Shown here: positions 25,575 to 35,345 of the stretch, piece by piece
Position numbering within the stretch: the stretch's first letter is position 1
Layout: the number at the start of each line of letters is the position of its first letter
NCBI GenBank assembly: GCA_046482735.1
Contig: JAWOEL010000130.1
Span: forward strand, 1-64,000
Direction: 5' to 3'
Origin: JAQICB01 sp046482735
Lineage (GTDB): Bacteria; Bacteroidota; Bacteroidia; Bacteroidales; UBA1715
DNA length: 64,000 nt
Position numbers and translations under genes: made by a program
The notes under the pieces: generated by a model
Database searches by the model: none
What the model was told of the DNA's origin: nothing
What the model saw: the letters and a program-made list of their open reading frames with translations, nothing else

Positions 25575-28055
25575 ATGAATATGAATATGAACAATCTAAT
25601 AAAAATATTTAAGCCTACTATTTTTTGTTTAGCTGTTATACTTGCTTTTTTTATTTCTACTCTTATATATTTTTCACCATTATTGGAAGGCAAACAATTA
25701 CAACAACATGATATTGTACAATACAAAGGCATGTCAAAAGAATTGCGAGACTACCGAAAAGAAACAGGAGAAGAAGCAATTTGGACAAACTCTATGTTTA
25801 GTGGAATGCCCGGATATCTCATATCTACAAAATATGATAATTTAATTAAAAAAACATTTACTCCATTAAAAAACGACATGAAACACCCGAATATTCAGGC
25901 ATTCATGTATTTTTTATGCTTTTTTATTGCATTATTACTACTCAAGATTCCTATTGGGCTCAGCATGTTAGGAGCACTCTTTTACGGATTTTCGTCCTAT
26001 TTTTTTATAATTATTGATGCCGGTCACTATACAAAATCGCTCGCTCTAGGTTATATGCCGGTCATTATAGCAGGTGTGGTAGCAACATACAAAGGAAATA
26101 AATGGCTTGGCTCTGTGTTATTTGCCTTTTTTCTTTCACTACAATTAACTACCCAACACTTTCAGATAACATACTATACTGTACTAATAATTTTATTTTT
26201 TGTATTGATTTATGGCTATAAAAAATTCAAAACCAAAGAATTTATCGAATCATTCATAAAACCTTCATTATTTCTTCTTGTTGCCGTATCATTTGCCGCA
26301 TTATCAAATATTAGCACCTTGTACATGACCTATGATTATGGAAAAGACACTATGCGAGGAGAGTCTGAACTGTCTCATAACAAAGCGGACAAAACAAGCG
26401 GACTTAATAAAAGTTATGCTCTTTCGTATAGTTACGGAATTGATGAAACATTTAACTTACTTATACCAAATTATAAAGGTGGTGCATCGCAAGGAGAATT
26501 GCCCGATGATTCTCACATGGAAAAAGCTCTGAAGCAAAACAGAGTTCCTCAAAATCAAATACAAGGCATGACTAAGCAGGCACCTTTATATTGGGGAGAC
26601 CAATCTTCTACATCAGGGCCTGTATACATTGGTGCTGTTGTTATCTTTTTATTCATCTTTGCCCTTTTCATTGTCACCGGTCCTGTTAAATGGTGGCTCC
26701 TTTCTGCTACAATATTCTCAATTATGGTGGCATGGGGGAATAATTTTATGATGTTGTTAGATCCAATGCTTGATTATCTTCCGGGATTCAACAAATTCAG
26801 AACAGTATCAATGATTTTGGTTATTGCCCAGTTTTGTATTCCTCTTCTCGCAATATTCGGATTACAAAAATTCTTTTATCAAAACTCTCCTGAAAATAAA
26901 AAAGACTTGTTCAAAAAACTGCAATACAGTTTATACATAACAGGAGGATTAATTCTTCTATTAATATTTACTGCTGACATGCACTCCTTTAAAGGAAATG
27001 TAGACCAGCAACTACAATCTGCATGGCCAGACTGGCTGATTGATGCATTACGCCAAGACAGAAAAAGCTTGCTTATATCCGATGCTTGGAGGTCTCTTGG
27101 TTTTGTTGTCGCAACATTTGCTGTTCTCACAGCATATCACTACAAAAAAATAACACTCAAAATAGCTATATCTTTTCTTGTTATACTTACCATACTCGAT
27201 TTATGGCAAGTTGATAAACGCTATTTAAATGATGATGACTTTGTAAAAACACGAAAAAATCAACAAAATCAATTGACTCCTACAAAAATTGACTCTTACA
27301 TAAAACAAGATACAGCTCTGTACTATAGAGTCATGAATTTTAATAATCCATTTAATGATGCTGTTACCTCATATCATCATAAATCTATTGGTGGTTATCA
27401 TGGTGCAAAATTACAACGGTATCAGGATTTAATTGATTTTCATTTAAGCAAAATGAATATGGATGTATTAAATATGCTTAACGCAAAATATTTTATAATT
27501 CCTGACCGTGAAACCGGCAAAAATCAGGTTCAAAAAAATACTGAAGCTTTAGGAAATGCATGGTTTGTTGAAAAACTATCATTTGTTCCAAATCCTGATG
27601 CAGAAATTGAAGCATTAAACTCATTTAACCCTGCAAAAAAAGCTATTACAGATATAGAATTTAAGGATGATATTTCTGATACTGTTTTTACAGTAAATTC
27701 CTCTGCAAACATAGATTTAACCGAATATGAACCAAACTACTTACGTTATGCGGTTTCAAATAACAATACAGGATTTGCCGTGTTTTCTGAAATATATTAT
27801 CCGAAAGGATGGAATGCGTATATAGACGGCGAATTCACACCGCATTTTCGAGTAAACTACGTTTTGCGTGCTTTAGAAATACCGGCAGGAAAACATATCA
27901 TAGAGTTCAAATTTGAACCTCGTGCATACTATATAACAAATACTATTTCTTTAATAAGTTCAATTATTCTTATTATAATATTACTCGCTATTTTTATTGT
28001 TGAAATAAAAAAATACTATGACAAACATAAAGAAACTGTCATAACAGAGCAATAA
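25575..28055 (+). CDS. YfhO-family multi-spanning membrane protein
   Basis: This 826-residue protein has an N-terminal membrane domain of about 12 segments (residues about 10-560) and a C-terminal soluble part (about 580-795) followed by one last membrane helix. The YfhO signatures seen are HDIVQYKGMSKELRDYRKETGEEAIWTNSMFSGMPGY and, near the end, SEIYYPKGWNAYIDG and RALEIPAGKHIIEFKFEP. YfhO proteins are GT-C-like and in some bacteria take part in adding sugars to lipids or teichoic acids; the function in Bacteroidota is not settled. It is probably transcribed from its own promoter. Confidence 0.85.
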   Translation: MNMNMNNLIKIFKPTIFCLAVILAFFISTLIYFSPLLEGKQLQQHDIVQYKGMSKELRDYRKETGEEAIWTNSMFSGMPGYLISTKYDNLIKKTFTPLKNDMKHPNIQAFMYFLCFFIALLLLKIPIGLSMLGALFYGFSSYFFIIIDAGHYTKSLALGYMPVIIAGVVATYKGNKWLGSVLFAFFLSLQLTTQHFQITYYTVLIILFFVLIYGYKKFKTKEFIESFIKPSLFLLVAVSFAALSNISTLYMTYDYGKDTMRGESELSHNKADKTSGLNKSYALSYSYGIDETFNLLIPNYKGGASQGELPDDSHMEKALKQNRVPQNQIQGMTKQAPLYWGDQSSTSGPVYIGAVVIFLFIFALFIVTGPVKWWLLSATIFSIMVAWGNNFMMLLDPMLDYLPGFNKFRTVSMILVIAQFCIPLLAIFGLQKFFYQNSPENKKDLFKKLQYSLYITGGLILLLIFTADMHSFKGNVDQQLQSAWPDWLIDALRQDRKSLLISDAWRSLGFVVATFAVLTAYHYKKITLKIAISFLVILTILDLWQVDKRYLNDDDFVKTRKNQQNQLTPTKIDSYIKQDTALYYRVMNFNNPFNDAVTSYHHKSIGGYHGAKLQRYQDLIDFHLSKMNMDVLNMLNAKYFIIPDRETGKNQVQKNTEALGNAWFVEKLSFVPNPDAEIEALNSFNPAKKAITDIEFKDDISDTVFTVNSSANIDLTEYEPNYLRYAVSNNNTGFAVFSEIYYPKGWNAYIDGEFTPHFRVNYVLRALEIPAGKHIIEFKFEPRAYYITNTISLISSIILIIILLAIFIVEIKKYYDKHKETVITEQ

Positions 28056-28086
28056 CTCGGAAATAGTCCACAAACAAGCTTTTATT

Positions 28087-28118
28087 GGCTCTGTTGTGAT
28101 TTAATTTATGCCAGAGCC
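28087..28118 (+). terminator. Hairpin after the YfhO gene, possible terminator
   Basis: GGCTCTG (28087-28093) pairs with CAGAGCC (28112-28118) across an 18-nt loop. It lies 31 bp past the stop codon. There is no U-run directly behind it, so termination is uncertain. Confidence 0.4.
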
Positions 28119-28135
28119 ACTTTCCAAACTACTAT

Positions 28136-28185
28136 ACACCATATGTTGCAATCGGACTTATAAGTCTGATTGCAACATACGGTGT
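28136..28185. repeat. 50-bp near-perfect inverted repeat
   Basis: ACACC, TATGTTGCAATC and GACTTA on the left pair with TAAGTC, GATTGCAACATA and GGTGT on the right; only an A/C mismatch and a G-T wobble interrupt the 25-bp stem and there is essentially no loop. It is followed by GAATTTTTC. It could be a terminator, or a genome-repeated palindromic element. Confidence 0.8.
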
Positions 28186-28298
28186 GAATTTTTCTAAAGC
28201 CCGTTCGTTCTGTTAGAAAAAACACACGGTATATTAAAAATTATACCTTCAAAACATAAAATTAATCTCGCTATATTTTTTATTTCGGTTATAACATA

Positions 28299-28306
28299 TA
28301 TTTTTG
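28299..28306 (+). promoter_or_regulatory. -7 element of the M43 protease gene
   Basis: TATTTTTG matches TAnnTTTG, with a TTTT (28277-28280) 18 bp upstream in place of TTTG. The start codon at 28357 is 50 bp downstream. Confidence 0.45.
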
Positions 28307-28356
28307 TGGGTGATTATACACATATAAATATTTTATCATTTAAACATTACGTAACT

Positions 28357-31300
28357 ATGAACACGAATTTTTTTACTCATGTTATGAGTATCCTTATCTG
28401 TTTACTCTCAACATTCAGTTATGCACAAACAAGCTCAAATGAAGATTCTACCGGAGTCATTATTTTTGAAGATCCTGATTTTACCGGACTTCCACAAGGT
28501 CAAAACATGGATTCCTTACGGAATTTATACGAATCGTTTCCACAGCAACATTTACTTAAAAGTGGAGAAACACGAACACTTCCGGTAGTTGTACACGTTA
28601 TACACGACGGAACTGTAGGAGAAATTTCGGACACTCAAATTGCAGAAGGTATTGAATATATTAATCAAGCATTTGGCGGATATGATTACTATAATGAAAG
28701 TACTGAAACAAATATTCAGTTTCAATTAGCAGAAATAGATCCTGACGGAAACCCCACTAACGGAATTACACGCACAGAATCATCATTAACTAATATGGAT
28801 ATGACAACTACAGGGTACTATCCTCAGGACGATTTACCACTTAAAAATTTATCGCGATGGAATCCGCACGATTACATTAACATATGGTTAGTTAATAGTA
28901 TTTGTTCCGGATTCGATTGTGATGTTGCCGGATATGCATATATGCCAACCGCTCTCAATAATATTCCTTTAAGAGACGGTATAGTAGTTGAATCTCAGTA
29001 TTTTGGTTCTACAGCACAAAACACAAGCCTTGTTATTCACGAAATCGGCCATTATCTCGGTCTTTTACATACATTCGAAGGAGGTTGTGAAAATGATGAT
29101 TGCAGTGTTGACGGCGACATGGTGTGTGACACTCCACCACAATATAATAATGGTAATTCAGGATATTACTCTTGTTCATCAGGAAACAACACCTGTTCTA
29201 CAGATGCCGATGACCAATCAACAGAAAACCCATATCGCCCTGTTGCTCTTGGTGGTCTTGGTGATGTTCCGGACATAAAACAGAATTTTATGGATTATAG
29301 TTATACATTCTGTTATAGTTCATTTACAAATGGTCAGGGACAAAGAATGAATAAGACAATTTCAAATATTCGATACGAGTTGCTCTCATCTCCGGGAATT
29401 TTAGATTGCACGACACCAATTTCTGTATCTCTTGAATGGCCTGCCGAAGAAATAACTGCAGGAGATTCTTTTACTATTACAAACAACACAACCGGAGCAT
29501 CATCATACGAATGGTATATTAATGATGTATTTGTTCACTCACAAGAAAATTTTGACTATACAGCAAATGAAACCGGCCCATTTACCATAACACTTATTGC
29601 ATCAAACGATGACGAAGGATGTATCGAAGAAGAATCATATACTTTTTCTGTTACCTGTCCTGTCGAAGCATCATTTACCTACACAAGTTTAAAAACAACA
29701 CCTCATACCCCACTTACATTCACCAATACAAGCTCTAATGCTAGCTCATATTCATGGTTAGTTAATGATACAGAAGTTTCAACAGAAGAGGATTTTACAT
29801 TTACGCCAAGCGAAACCGGTGTGTTTTCAGTTAATTTAATCGCATCAAATGGATTATGCGAAATTGCTGCTCAAAAAGTGCTAATTACCGTGCAAAGTGC
29901 ATTACTTCCGCAAGCGGGTATTCCGGTGTGGCCACTTATGCCAAAAGAATCTAACAATGCAGTAACTGTTGATTTTAGAAATGTTCCAGCAGAAGTAGAA
30001 ACTTTTTCCGCTGACGAGTCTGAAGATAAAAATGGAGCTGCCGCTGCTTCTTACGATAATTGCGGAAATTTAATGTTCTACGCAATTCATGATGGAACCA
30101 GCAATCCAAACAGTATTCAATTATATACAGCTGAAGGCACAAAACTTACCACCGAAGGTTTAAATGGGATACGTGCCTGTGATATACATATAGTAAAAGT
30201 TCCGGAAACAAATTATGAATGGTACATTATTTACAAAGAATGGACTGATGAAATAAAAACATATAATACAGAAACTTTTACTCCAACAAACTGGGTGTAT
30301 AGTCGTGTGTTATATAACGGAGGAGATATTATCGATTTTCAGGAAAAAGATAAACCTCTTGTATTAGCAGATAGTTCTCAGACAACATATACAACTGCTG
30401 CTGCAGTTTCAAGAACTGTTCCCGGAACACCAAATGCTCATTATTTATATTTAATGCAACGTTCATGGGATAATCCTACAATTCAATTACACAGATATAT
30501 TATTACCAATAATGATATTACATTCGATACATCAACCGGAGATATAAATTATGGATGGGCTGATGTTTCATGTACAATGGTTGATGCAAAATTAAATCCT
30601 GAAGAAGATATGGTTGTTTTCACAAGCAGAAATTATTCAACATCTCAAAATGATATTCTGTTTATGAATTGCGAAGAATTTAATAACAACCCAGAAAATC
30701 ACAGAGTGTTTGCTCTTGGCGACCAACTCATGCAAAACAATAACGATGACTGGGTTGTTGCAAATAGCGTAATTAACGATATTGGCAAAAGTGTTTCATA
30801 CTTTGATTTTAGTCCAAACGGTAAATTTATATTCTTTATTAGTGGTGGGAACCAAGCACGTAGAAGTTCGTATGTAAATTACCTGACACAATTGGAAATT
30901 CCGGATAGCGTATACGATTCTCAAGATTTATGCTACGTAAAAGTACAAATACAAACAGGACAATCAAGTTTAGGTGATATTTCTTCGGCATACGATGGGA
31001 ATCTCTATTTCACTAAACAAACCTTTAATCAATCACAAGATAAAAAGCTGTACGTTATACCGGAACATATTGCTGATTCATATATAGAACAAAATATAAA
31101 TCCCGGCTCATTAAACTTTAGTACGTCAGAACATCCAAATATTGATATACCTTCTGGCGATGGTATAACTCAACTACCGACACAAATAAGCGGATATAAT
31201 TATCTGAAAGATGATGCTGTTAACACACATGTTGCTATCAATGCAATAGGATGTGATGGAGATTGTGCAGAAAATTCGTTCACTATAGATGTTTTCGAAA

Positions 31301-33636
31301 CAGCATCTAAAATTACCGTTGGCACATTCAATGTAGACAGCTGTATTACAGAAATTAATTTCTGTGCAGATTATAATACATCATATTCAATCCGTGAACA
31401 TCTAACAAATTCAGTATTTACCGATGCTATTATCAATGGTGAGGTTCATTATCCAAACAATGATGATACGTTTGTATTTGTTGTTGAAACAGATTGCGAC
31501 TCTCTCTGCACATCAATGGATTTAGCAATCGATACCATACGTCAAAACTGTGACACTACAGGGGTTGAACTATCAATAGATATTACAAACACCGGCACGT
31601 CACGTATGGAATCTTCTGTGCCTTTTACTGTTTATGCTCCTGATTATGAAAGCATTGTCTACACAGACACTATACATCAAACAATTGAAATTAACGAAAC
31701 AATTACCCTTTCAGCAGATGTTCCACGTACAGAAAACAGCACTTTTTTAATACATTTAAATGATGATGGAAACTTTATGTCTCAAGGTTATCCGGTAACT
31801 GATATAGTAGAATGTGACTACACAAACAATACAGATTCAATTACAGTATCATATCCATATCTGACACTTAATTTAGGCAATGATACAACAATATGTCACA
31901 ATTCAACACTGATTATTGAAGCTCCACAAGGTTTTGAATCACACGTATGGCTAAATTCATACAGTACATCTCCAACCTATCAGGTATTTAGACAAGAACG
32001 TGTATTTATTGAAGCAACTGATGCCTGTGGCTCAGTATACGAAGATGATATGCTTGTTACAGTTTACGATACGATTGTTGACTTATACTCTGATGTTACA
32101 ATTTGCAACGACTCAAGTGATGTATATGAAATAATTCTGACTAATCATGAAGACACGAGCATTACACCAAATATTGGTATCACACGAACCGGTAATGGGT
32201 TTATTTTTAATCCGAATGAAACCACAACCTATATTATGCATTTTACCGGTGAAAACGGTTGTGTAGTAGAAGATTCTTTTACTGTTTTTGTTGAAGAATG
32301 TGGCCCGTCATGCACTGTCGATGCAGGAGAAGATGTAACAATCTGTAATGGGTCTTCAACAACCCTTACTGCAACGAATACTGATTGTAATGAAGGTTCT
32401 TCATTATGTTCTGAACCTGTATCACCAAATGTGAGTTGCGACAATGCATCACACTCTATCAGTGGAAATGCTTGGGAAAACATTACTGATACTATAGCTG
32501 TTCCATCTGGAGAAGAATTTACCGGCGGTATTAATATGAATGGAGGTACACTCATCATTTGTGGTAATTTTAATCCGCACAACATCAATTTCAATTCCGG
32601 TTCTATCATTGTATTAGGTTCAGCTGACATTTCTAATATGAACATGAATAATACTCAATCAACATTTGAAAATTATGGAACTGTTAATTTTGAAAATGCA
32701 ACATGGAATGGTTCAGTAATTAACCATGGTGATATGGCATTTAATAATGATTGTAATATCAACAATACACAAGCTACTCTTAATAATACAGGGAATTTAA
32801 TTATAGAACAAAGTTTTACCAACAATGGTATCTTAGATAACTCGGGCTCTATTACGGTAAAAAATTCATTCCGTAATAATTCTGAAGGACAGATTACCAG
32901 TGTATGTGAAATTGTAGTTTCAAACGAATTCCATAATAATGGTACATTCTCTAATCAAGGTGTTATTACTGTTGATCAAACTACTTATATTAACGGTTCA
33001 GGAACTACACATATGTTAGCAGGAAGTTTGCTTTCTACAGCTAATATATATGTAAACGCTCCTATTACCGGAGATACTAATGAGTGTGCATTAATAGAAG
33101 TTTCGGGTATAACTACCTTAAACAGTAATACCAATTTTGAAGGTAATATCTCATTATGCGATGCAAATGGTATTGAAACAAATAATATAAATTATATTTC
33201 CGATTGCTCATGTGGGGCAAATGGAAACACATCGCAACTTTCATTCTCATGGACTCCGGAAGCCGGATTGGAATCAACATCAGGTATGCAAACTGTTGCT
33301 GCTCCTACAACAACTACAACATACACTGTAGAGGTTATTGATGCTGACGGCAACACTTCTACAGATAACATAACAGTTACTGTTGAAGATTGTCCTAACC
33401 CTGTTGAAGTATTTCCAAATCCATACACGGAATATATTGACATAATTATTCATACTAAAGAAAATACGAGTGCAACTGTTACAATCAATGGTATGAATGG
33501 GGGAACATATTACTGGAACGATGCTGTTCCTACAAATGAAACATTCAGAATATACCCTCCTGAAAATACGGGATCGTACATATTGCACGTTACTACGCCG
33601 GAACTTACCGAACAGGTAACTATCTTTAAAAAATAA
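28357..33636 (+). CDS. Giant T9SS-exported M43 (cytophagalysin-type) metalloprotease with adhesin-like domains
   Basis: The protein is 1759 residues from the ATG at 28357 (an upstream in-frame GTG lies in the promoter). A signal peptide ends FSYAQ. The M43 protease domain has the zinc motif HEIGHYLGLLH (H228, E229, H232, H238) and the Met-turn NFMDYS, followed by FTNGQGQRM. Then come two PKD-like domains (about 350-510), a large propeller-like region (about 540-930), a CARDB-like domain (about 1065-1160), Ig-like strands, an Asn-rich repetitive segment resembling a beta-helix (about 1390-1580) and a type A T9SS sorting domain (last ~75 residues, VEVFPNPY...EQVTIFKK). It is a secreted or surface-anchored protease with likely adhesive function. 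Confidence 0.88.
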   Translation: MNTNFFTHVMSILICLLSTFSYAQTSSNEDSTGVIIFEDPDFTGLPQGQNMDSLRNLYESFPQQHLLKSGETRTLPVVVHVIHDGTVGEISDTQIAEGIEYINQAFGGYDYYNESTETNIQFQLAEIDPDGNPTNGITRTESSLTNMDMTTTGYYPQDDLPLKNLSRWNPHDYINIWLVNSICSGFDCDVAGYAYMPTALNNIPLRDGIVVESQYFGSTAQNTSLVIHEIGHYLGLLHTFEGGCENDDCSVDGDMVCDTPPQYNNGNSGYYSCSSGNNTCSTDADDQSTENPYRPVALGGLGDVPDIKQNFMDYSYTFCYSSFTNGQGQRMNKTISNIRYELLSSPGILDCTTPISVSLEWPAEEITAGDSFTITNNTTGASSYEWYINDVFVHSQENFDYTANETGPFTITLIASNDDEGCIEEESYTFSVTCPVEASFTYTSLKTTPHTPLTFTNTSSNASSYSWLVNDTEVSTEEDFTFTPSETGVFSVNLIASNGLCEIAAQKVLITVQSALLPQAGIPVWPLMPKESNNAVTVDFRNVPAEVETFSADESEDKNGAAAASYDNCGNLMFYAIHDGTSNPNSIQLYTAEGTKLTTEGLNGIRACDIHIVKVPETNYEWYIIYKEWTDEIKTYNTETFTPTNWVYSRVLYNGGDIIDFQEKDKPLVLADSSQTTYTTAAAVSRTVPGTPNAHYLYLMQRSWDNPTIQLHRYIITNNDITFDTSTGDINYGWADVSCTMVDAKLNPEEDMVVFTSRNYSTSQNDILFMNCEEFNNNPENHRVFALGDQLMQNNNDDWVVANSVINDIGKSVSYFDFSPNGKFIFFISGGNQARRSSYVNYLTQLEIPDSVYDSQDLCYVKVQIQTGQSSLGDISSAYDGNLYFTKQTFNQSQDKKLYVIPEHIADSYIEQNINPGSLNFSTSEHPNIDIPSGDGITQLPTQISGYNYLKDDAVNTHVAINAIGCDGDCAENSFTIDVFETASKITVGTFNVDSCITEINFCADYNTSYSIREHLTNSVFTDAIINGEVHYPNNDDTFVFVVETDCDSLCTSMDLAIDTIRQNCDTTGVELSIDITNTGTSRMESSVPFTVYAPDYESIVYTDTIHQTIEINETITLSADVPRTENSTFLIHLNDDGNFMSQGYPVTDIVECDYTNNTDSITVSYPYLTLNLGNDTTICHNSTLIIEAPQGFESHVWLNSYSTSPTYQVFRQERVFIEATDACGSVYEDDMLVTVYDTIVDLYSDVTICNDSSDVYEIILTNHEDTSITPNIGITRTGNGFIFNPNETTTYIMHFTGENGCVVEDSFTVFVEECGPSCTVDAGEDVTICNGSSTTLTATNTDCNEGSSLCSEPVSPNVSCDNASHSISGNAWENITDTIAVPSGEEFTGGINMNGGTLIICGNFNPHNINFNSGSIIVLGSADISNMNMNNTQSTFENYGTVNFENATWNGSVINHGDMAFNNDCNINNTQATLNNTGNLIIEQSFTNNGILDNSGSITVKNSFRNNSEGQITSVCEIVVSNEFHNNGTFSNQGVITVDQTTYINGSGTTHMLAGSLLSTANIYVNAPITGDTNECALIEVSGITTLNSNTNFEGNISLCDANGIETNNINYISDCSCGANGNTSQLSFSWTPEAGLESTSGMQTVAAPTTTTTYTVEVIDADGNTSTDNITVTVEDCPNPVEVFPNPYTEYIDIIIHTKENTSATVTINGMNGGTYYWNDAVPTNETFRIYPPENTGSYILHVTTPELTEQVTIFKK

Positions 33637-33660
33637 TTCGGTAATAATAATCTATCTACA

Positions 33661-33704
33661 AAAGGGGTCAAATATGCTTGAACATATGTTGACCCCTTTT
33701 TTTT
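33661..33704 (+). terminator. Strong intrinsic terminator after the M43 protease gene
   Basis: AAAGGGGTCAA and TTGACCCCTTT form the outer stem, with ATATG/CATAT continuing it; the loop is CTTGAA. It is followed by a run of eight or more T. It lies 25 bp after the stop. Confidence 0.88.
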
Positions 33705-33761
33705 ATGTACATATTGTACCTGTTGTATAATATAAAATCATTTCACAAAATAGAATGGGTG

Positions 33762-33791
33762 TTTGTATTCACGTCATATTTTGTATTTTTG
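33762..33791 (+). promoter_or_regulatory. Promoter of the lipoprotein-VanX-VanW operon
   Basis: TTTG (33762-33765) and TATTTTTG (33784-33791) are separated by 18 bp; both boxes match the Bacteroidota consensus. The first start codon is at 33828, 36 bp downstream. Confidence 0.7.
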
Positions 33792-33827
33792 GAATAATTA
33801 TTGTTTTATAACTGGAAAAATCACTTT

Positions 33828-35345
33828 ATGTTACGTTTCAATATTATAGTATTTGTACCTCTCATTCTTCTATTTTTCTCATGCACTAATTCATCAAAAA
33901 AATCAGTTTCAGTTTCTGAGCATTCTTCATCTCTTGCAGGATATTCACAATCCACAATAGATGCATATTCTCATGCAGTTATTGCAGAACGTATATCGGC
34001 TACAAACACAGCTCCCCCCACCTATCAACATAGCGTTTATAATGTGTTGGATAACAATAAAAAAACCGCGTGGCAAACTCCTCAAAAAAGTGGGTTGAAT
34101 GAAGGAATTATGATTCATTTTCCTAAAAAAAAGGTGTTTTCATTTATCCGTATTTCTCAAAAAAAAGCTCAGAAGCATGCGACTATTAAAGCATGCGACA
34201 TTTTTATAAACGGAAAAAAACAAGAAAACAAAGCTGTTCCAAACACGCTCTTTCCCATAAAATCTGCGGTACAATCCTTATTTATTCGCATTACTGATTG
34301 TGCCGAAACTATTCATATAAATACACCATACAAGGGTGATGATTCAGAAATGATATATAAATCATATCTTCCGGATTCTCTCAATATTGCAGTTTCTGAA
34401 ATAGAGTTTTTTGATGCTGATACTAATAAAATTACCGTACTCCCACCATTGAGAAAAAAATGCACAGTACGTGCTTCTTCTACTTTAACACCGAAACGTG
34501 CATATTCTATAGAAAATATTATTGACAATAAAACTGATTTTTGCTGGGCAGAAGGTAATAAAAACACATCGGGAACTGACGAGCATATAACATTTACCTT
34601 CACCGATACTGTACATATCAACAACATAGCTTTGTGGAACGGATATCAACGTTCTCAAAGTCATTTTAAAAATAATGCACGGGCAGCTCGCATTAGTTTC
34701 AAAGAAAAAAATGGTGATACATATTCTTTTCCTCTTGAAGATTCTCCTGAAAAACAAGTGTTTTCCTTACCAAAAATTCTTCACGGCACAACATTTACTC
34801 TTACCATTGATAGTGTTTTCCCGGGTAAAAAATATACTGATTTAGCATTGAGCGAAATATTATTTTATTATCAGAATATTCCAATAAAACCGATAAACAG
34901 TTCTGTTGACAGTCTTCATACACACTCATTATCAATACCAAACAAACAACTACAATCTGTACTCAACAGAAATATACATTACGGATATGCTATAGAACAA
35001 AATAGTTCACACTATACTACAAAATCTTTTTTGCTCCGTTCCAATTACAGTTTTGTGTCATATAACGAAAATAAATTGATACAAACAGGTTGGGCAACCA
35101 ATTTCAAAAAAGCAACTCAAATAGCTGAAGGTGGTTGGGAATATATTTCCGGTAATGATTCTCAAGCAACAATCCGTATTTTTGGTAAAATGTACACATC
35201 TTCATATAAAAAAAATGTATATACCGGTATTGCTGAGCAAGATAATACAAATATCTTTCAGGATTATATTACAATAACAGATTCAACTATTGAAGGAAAA
35301 ACATACATTGAAGGGGAAATTGAATTACCATGGCACACAAATTAA
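33828..35345 (+). CDS. Lipoprotein with two NADase-type glycan-binding (discoidin-like) domains, copy 1
   Basis: The protein is 505 residues from the ATG at 33828 (the longer frame would need a TTG). Lipobox LFFSCTN. Two discoidin-like domains follow: about 62-170 (ISATNTAPP...YNVLDNNKKTAWQTP) and about 205-345 (VRASSTLTPKRAYSIENIIDNKTDFCWAEG, ALWNGYQRSQSHFKNNARAARISF, GKKYTDLALSEILFY). The WNGYQ.S...F..N.R pattern is that of the NADase-type glycan-binding domain. The last ~130 residues form an unassigned domain containing AEGGWEYIS, IRIFGKMY and NIFQDYITITDS. Probably a surface or periplasmic glycan-binding protein. It overlaps the next gene by 16 bp. Confidence 0.82.
   Translation: MLRFNIIVFVPLILLFFSCTNSSKKSVSVSEHSSSLAGYSQSTIDAYSHAVIAERISATNTAPPTYQHSVYNVLDNNKKTAWQTPQKSGLNEGIMIHFPKKKVFSFIRISQKKAQKHATIKACDIFINGKKQENKAVPNTLFPIKSAVQSLFIRITDCAETIHINTPYKGDDSEMIYKSYLPDSLNIAVSEIEFFDADTNKITVLPPLRKKCTVRASSTLTPKRAYSIENIIDNKTDFCWAEGNKNTSGTDEHITFTFTDTVHINNIALWNGYQRSQSHFKNNARAARISFKEKNGDTYSFPLEDSPEKQVFSLPKILHGTTFTLTIDSVFPGKKYTDLALSEILFYYQNIPIKPINSSVDSLHTHSLSIPNKQLQSVLNRNIHYGYAIEQNSSHYTTKSFLLRSNYSFVSYNENKLIQTGWATNFKKATQIAEGGWEYISGNDSQATIRIFGKMYTSSYKKNVYTGIAEQDNTNIFQDYITITDSTIEGKTYIEGEIELPWHTN

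Larger units (their letters stand above)
28056..28356. other. Hairpin-rich intergenic region
   Basis: This 301-bp gap contains three inverted repeats in a row: 28087-28118, 28136-28185 and about 28191-28217 (arms TTTCTAA/TTAGAAA). After these come the putative promoter and leader of the M43 protease gene. No ORF of note was found. Confidence 0.6.
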
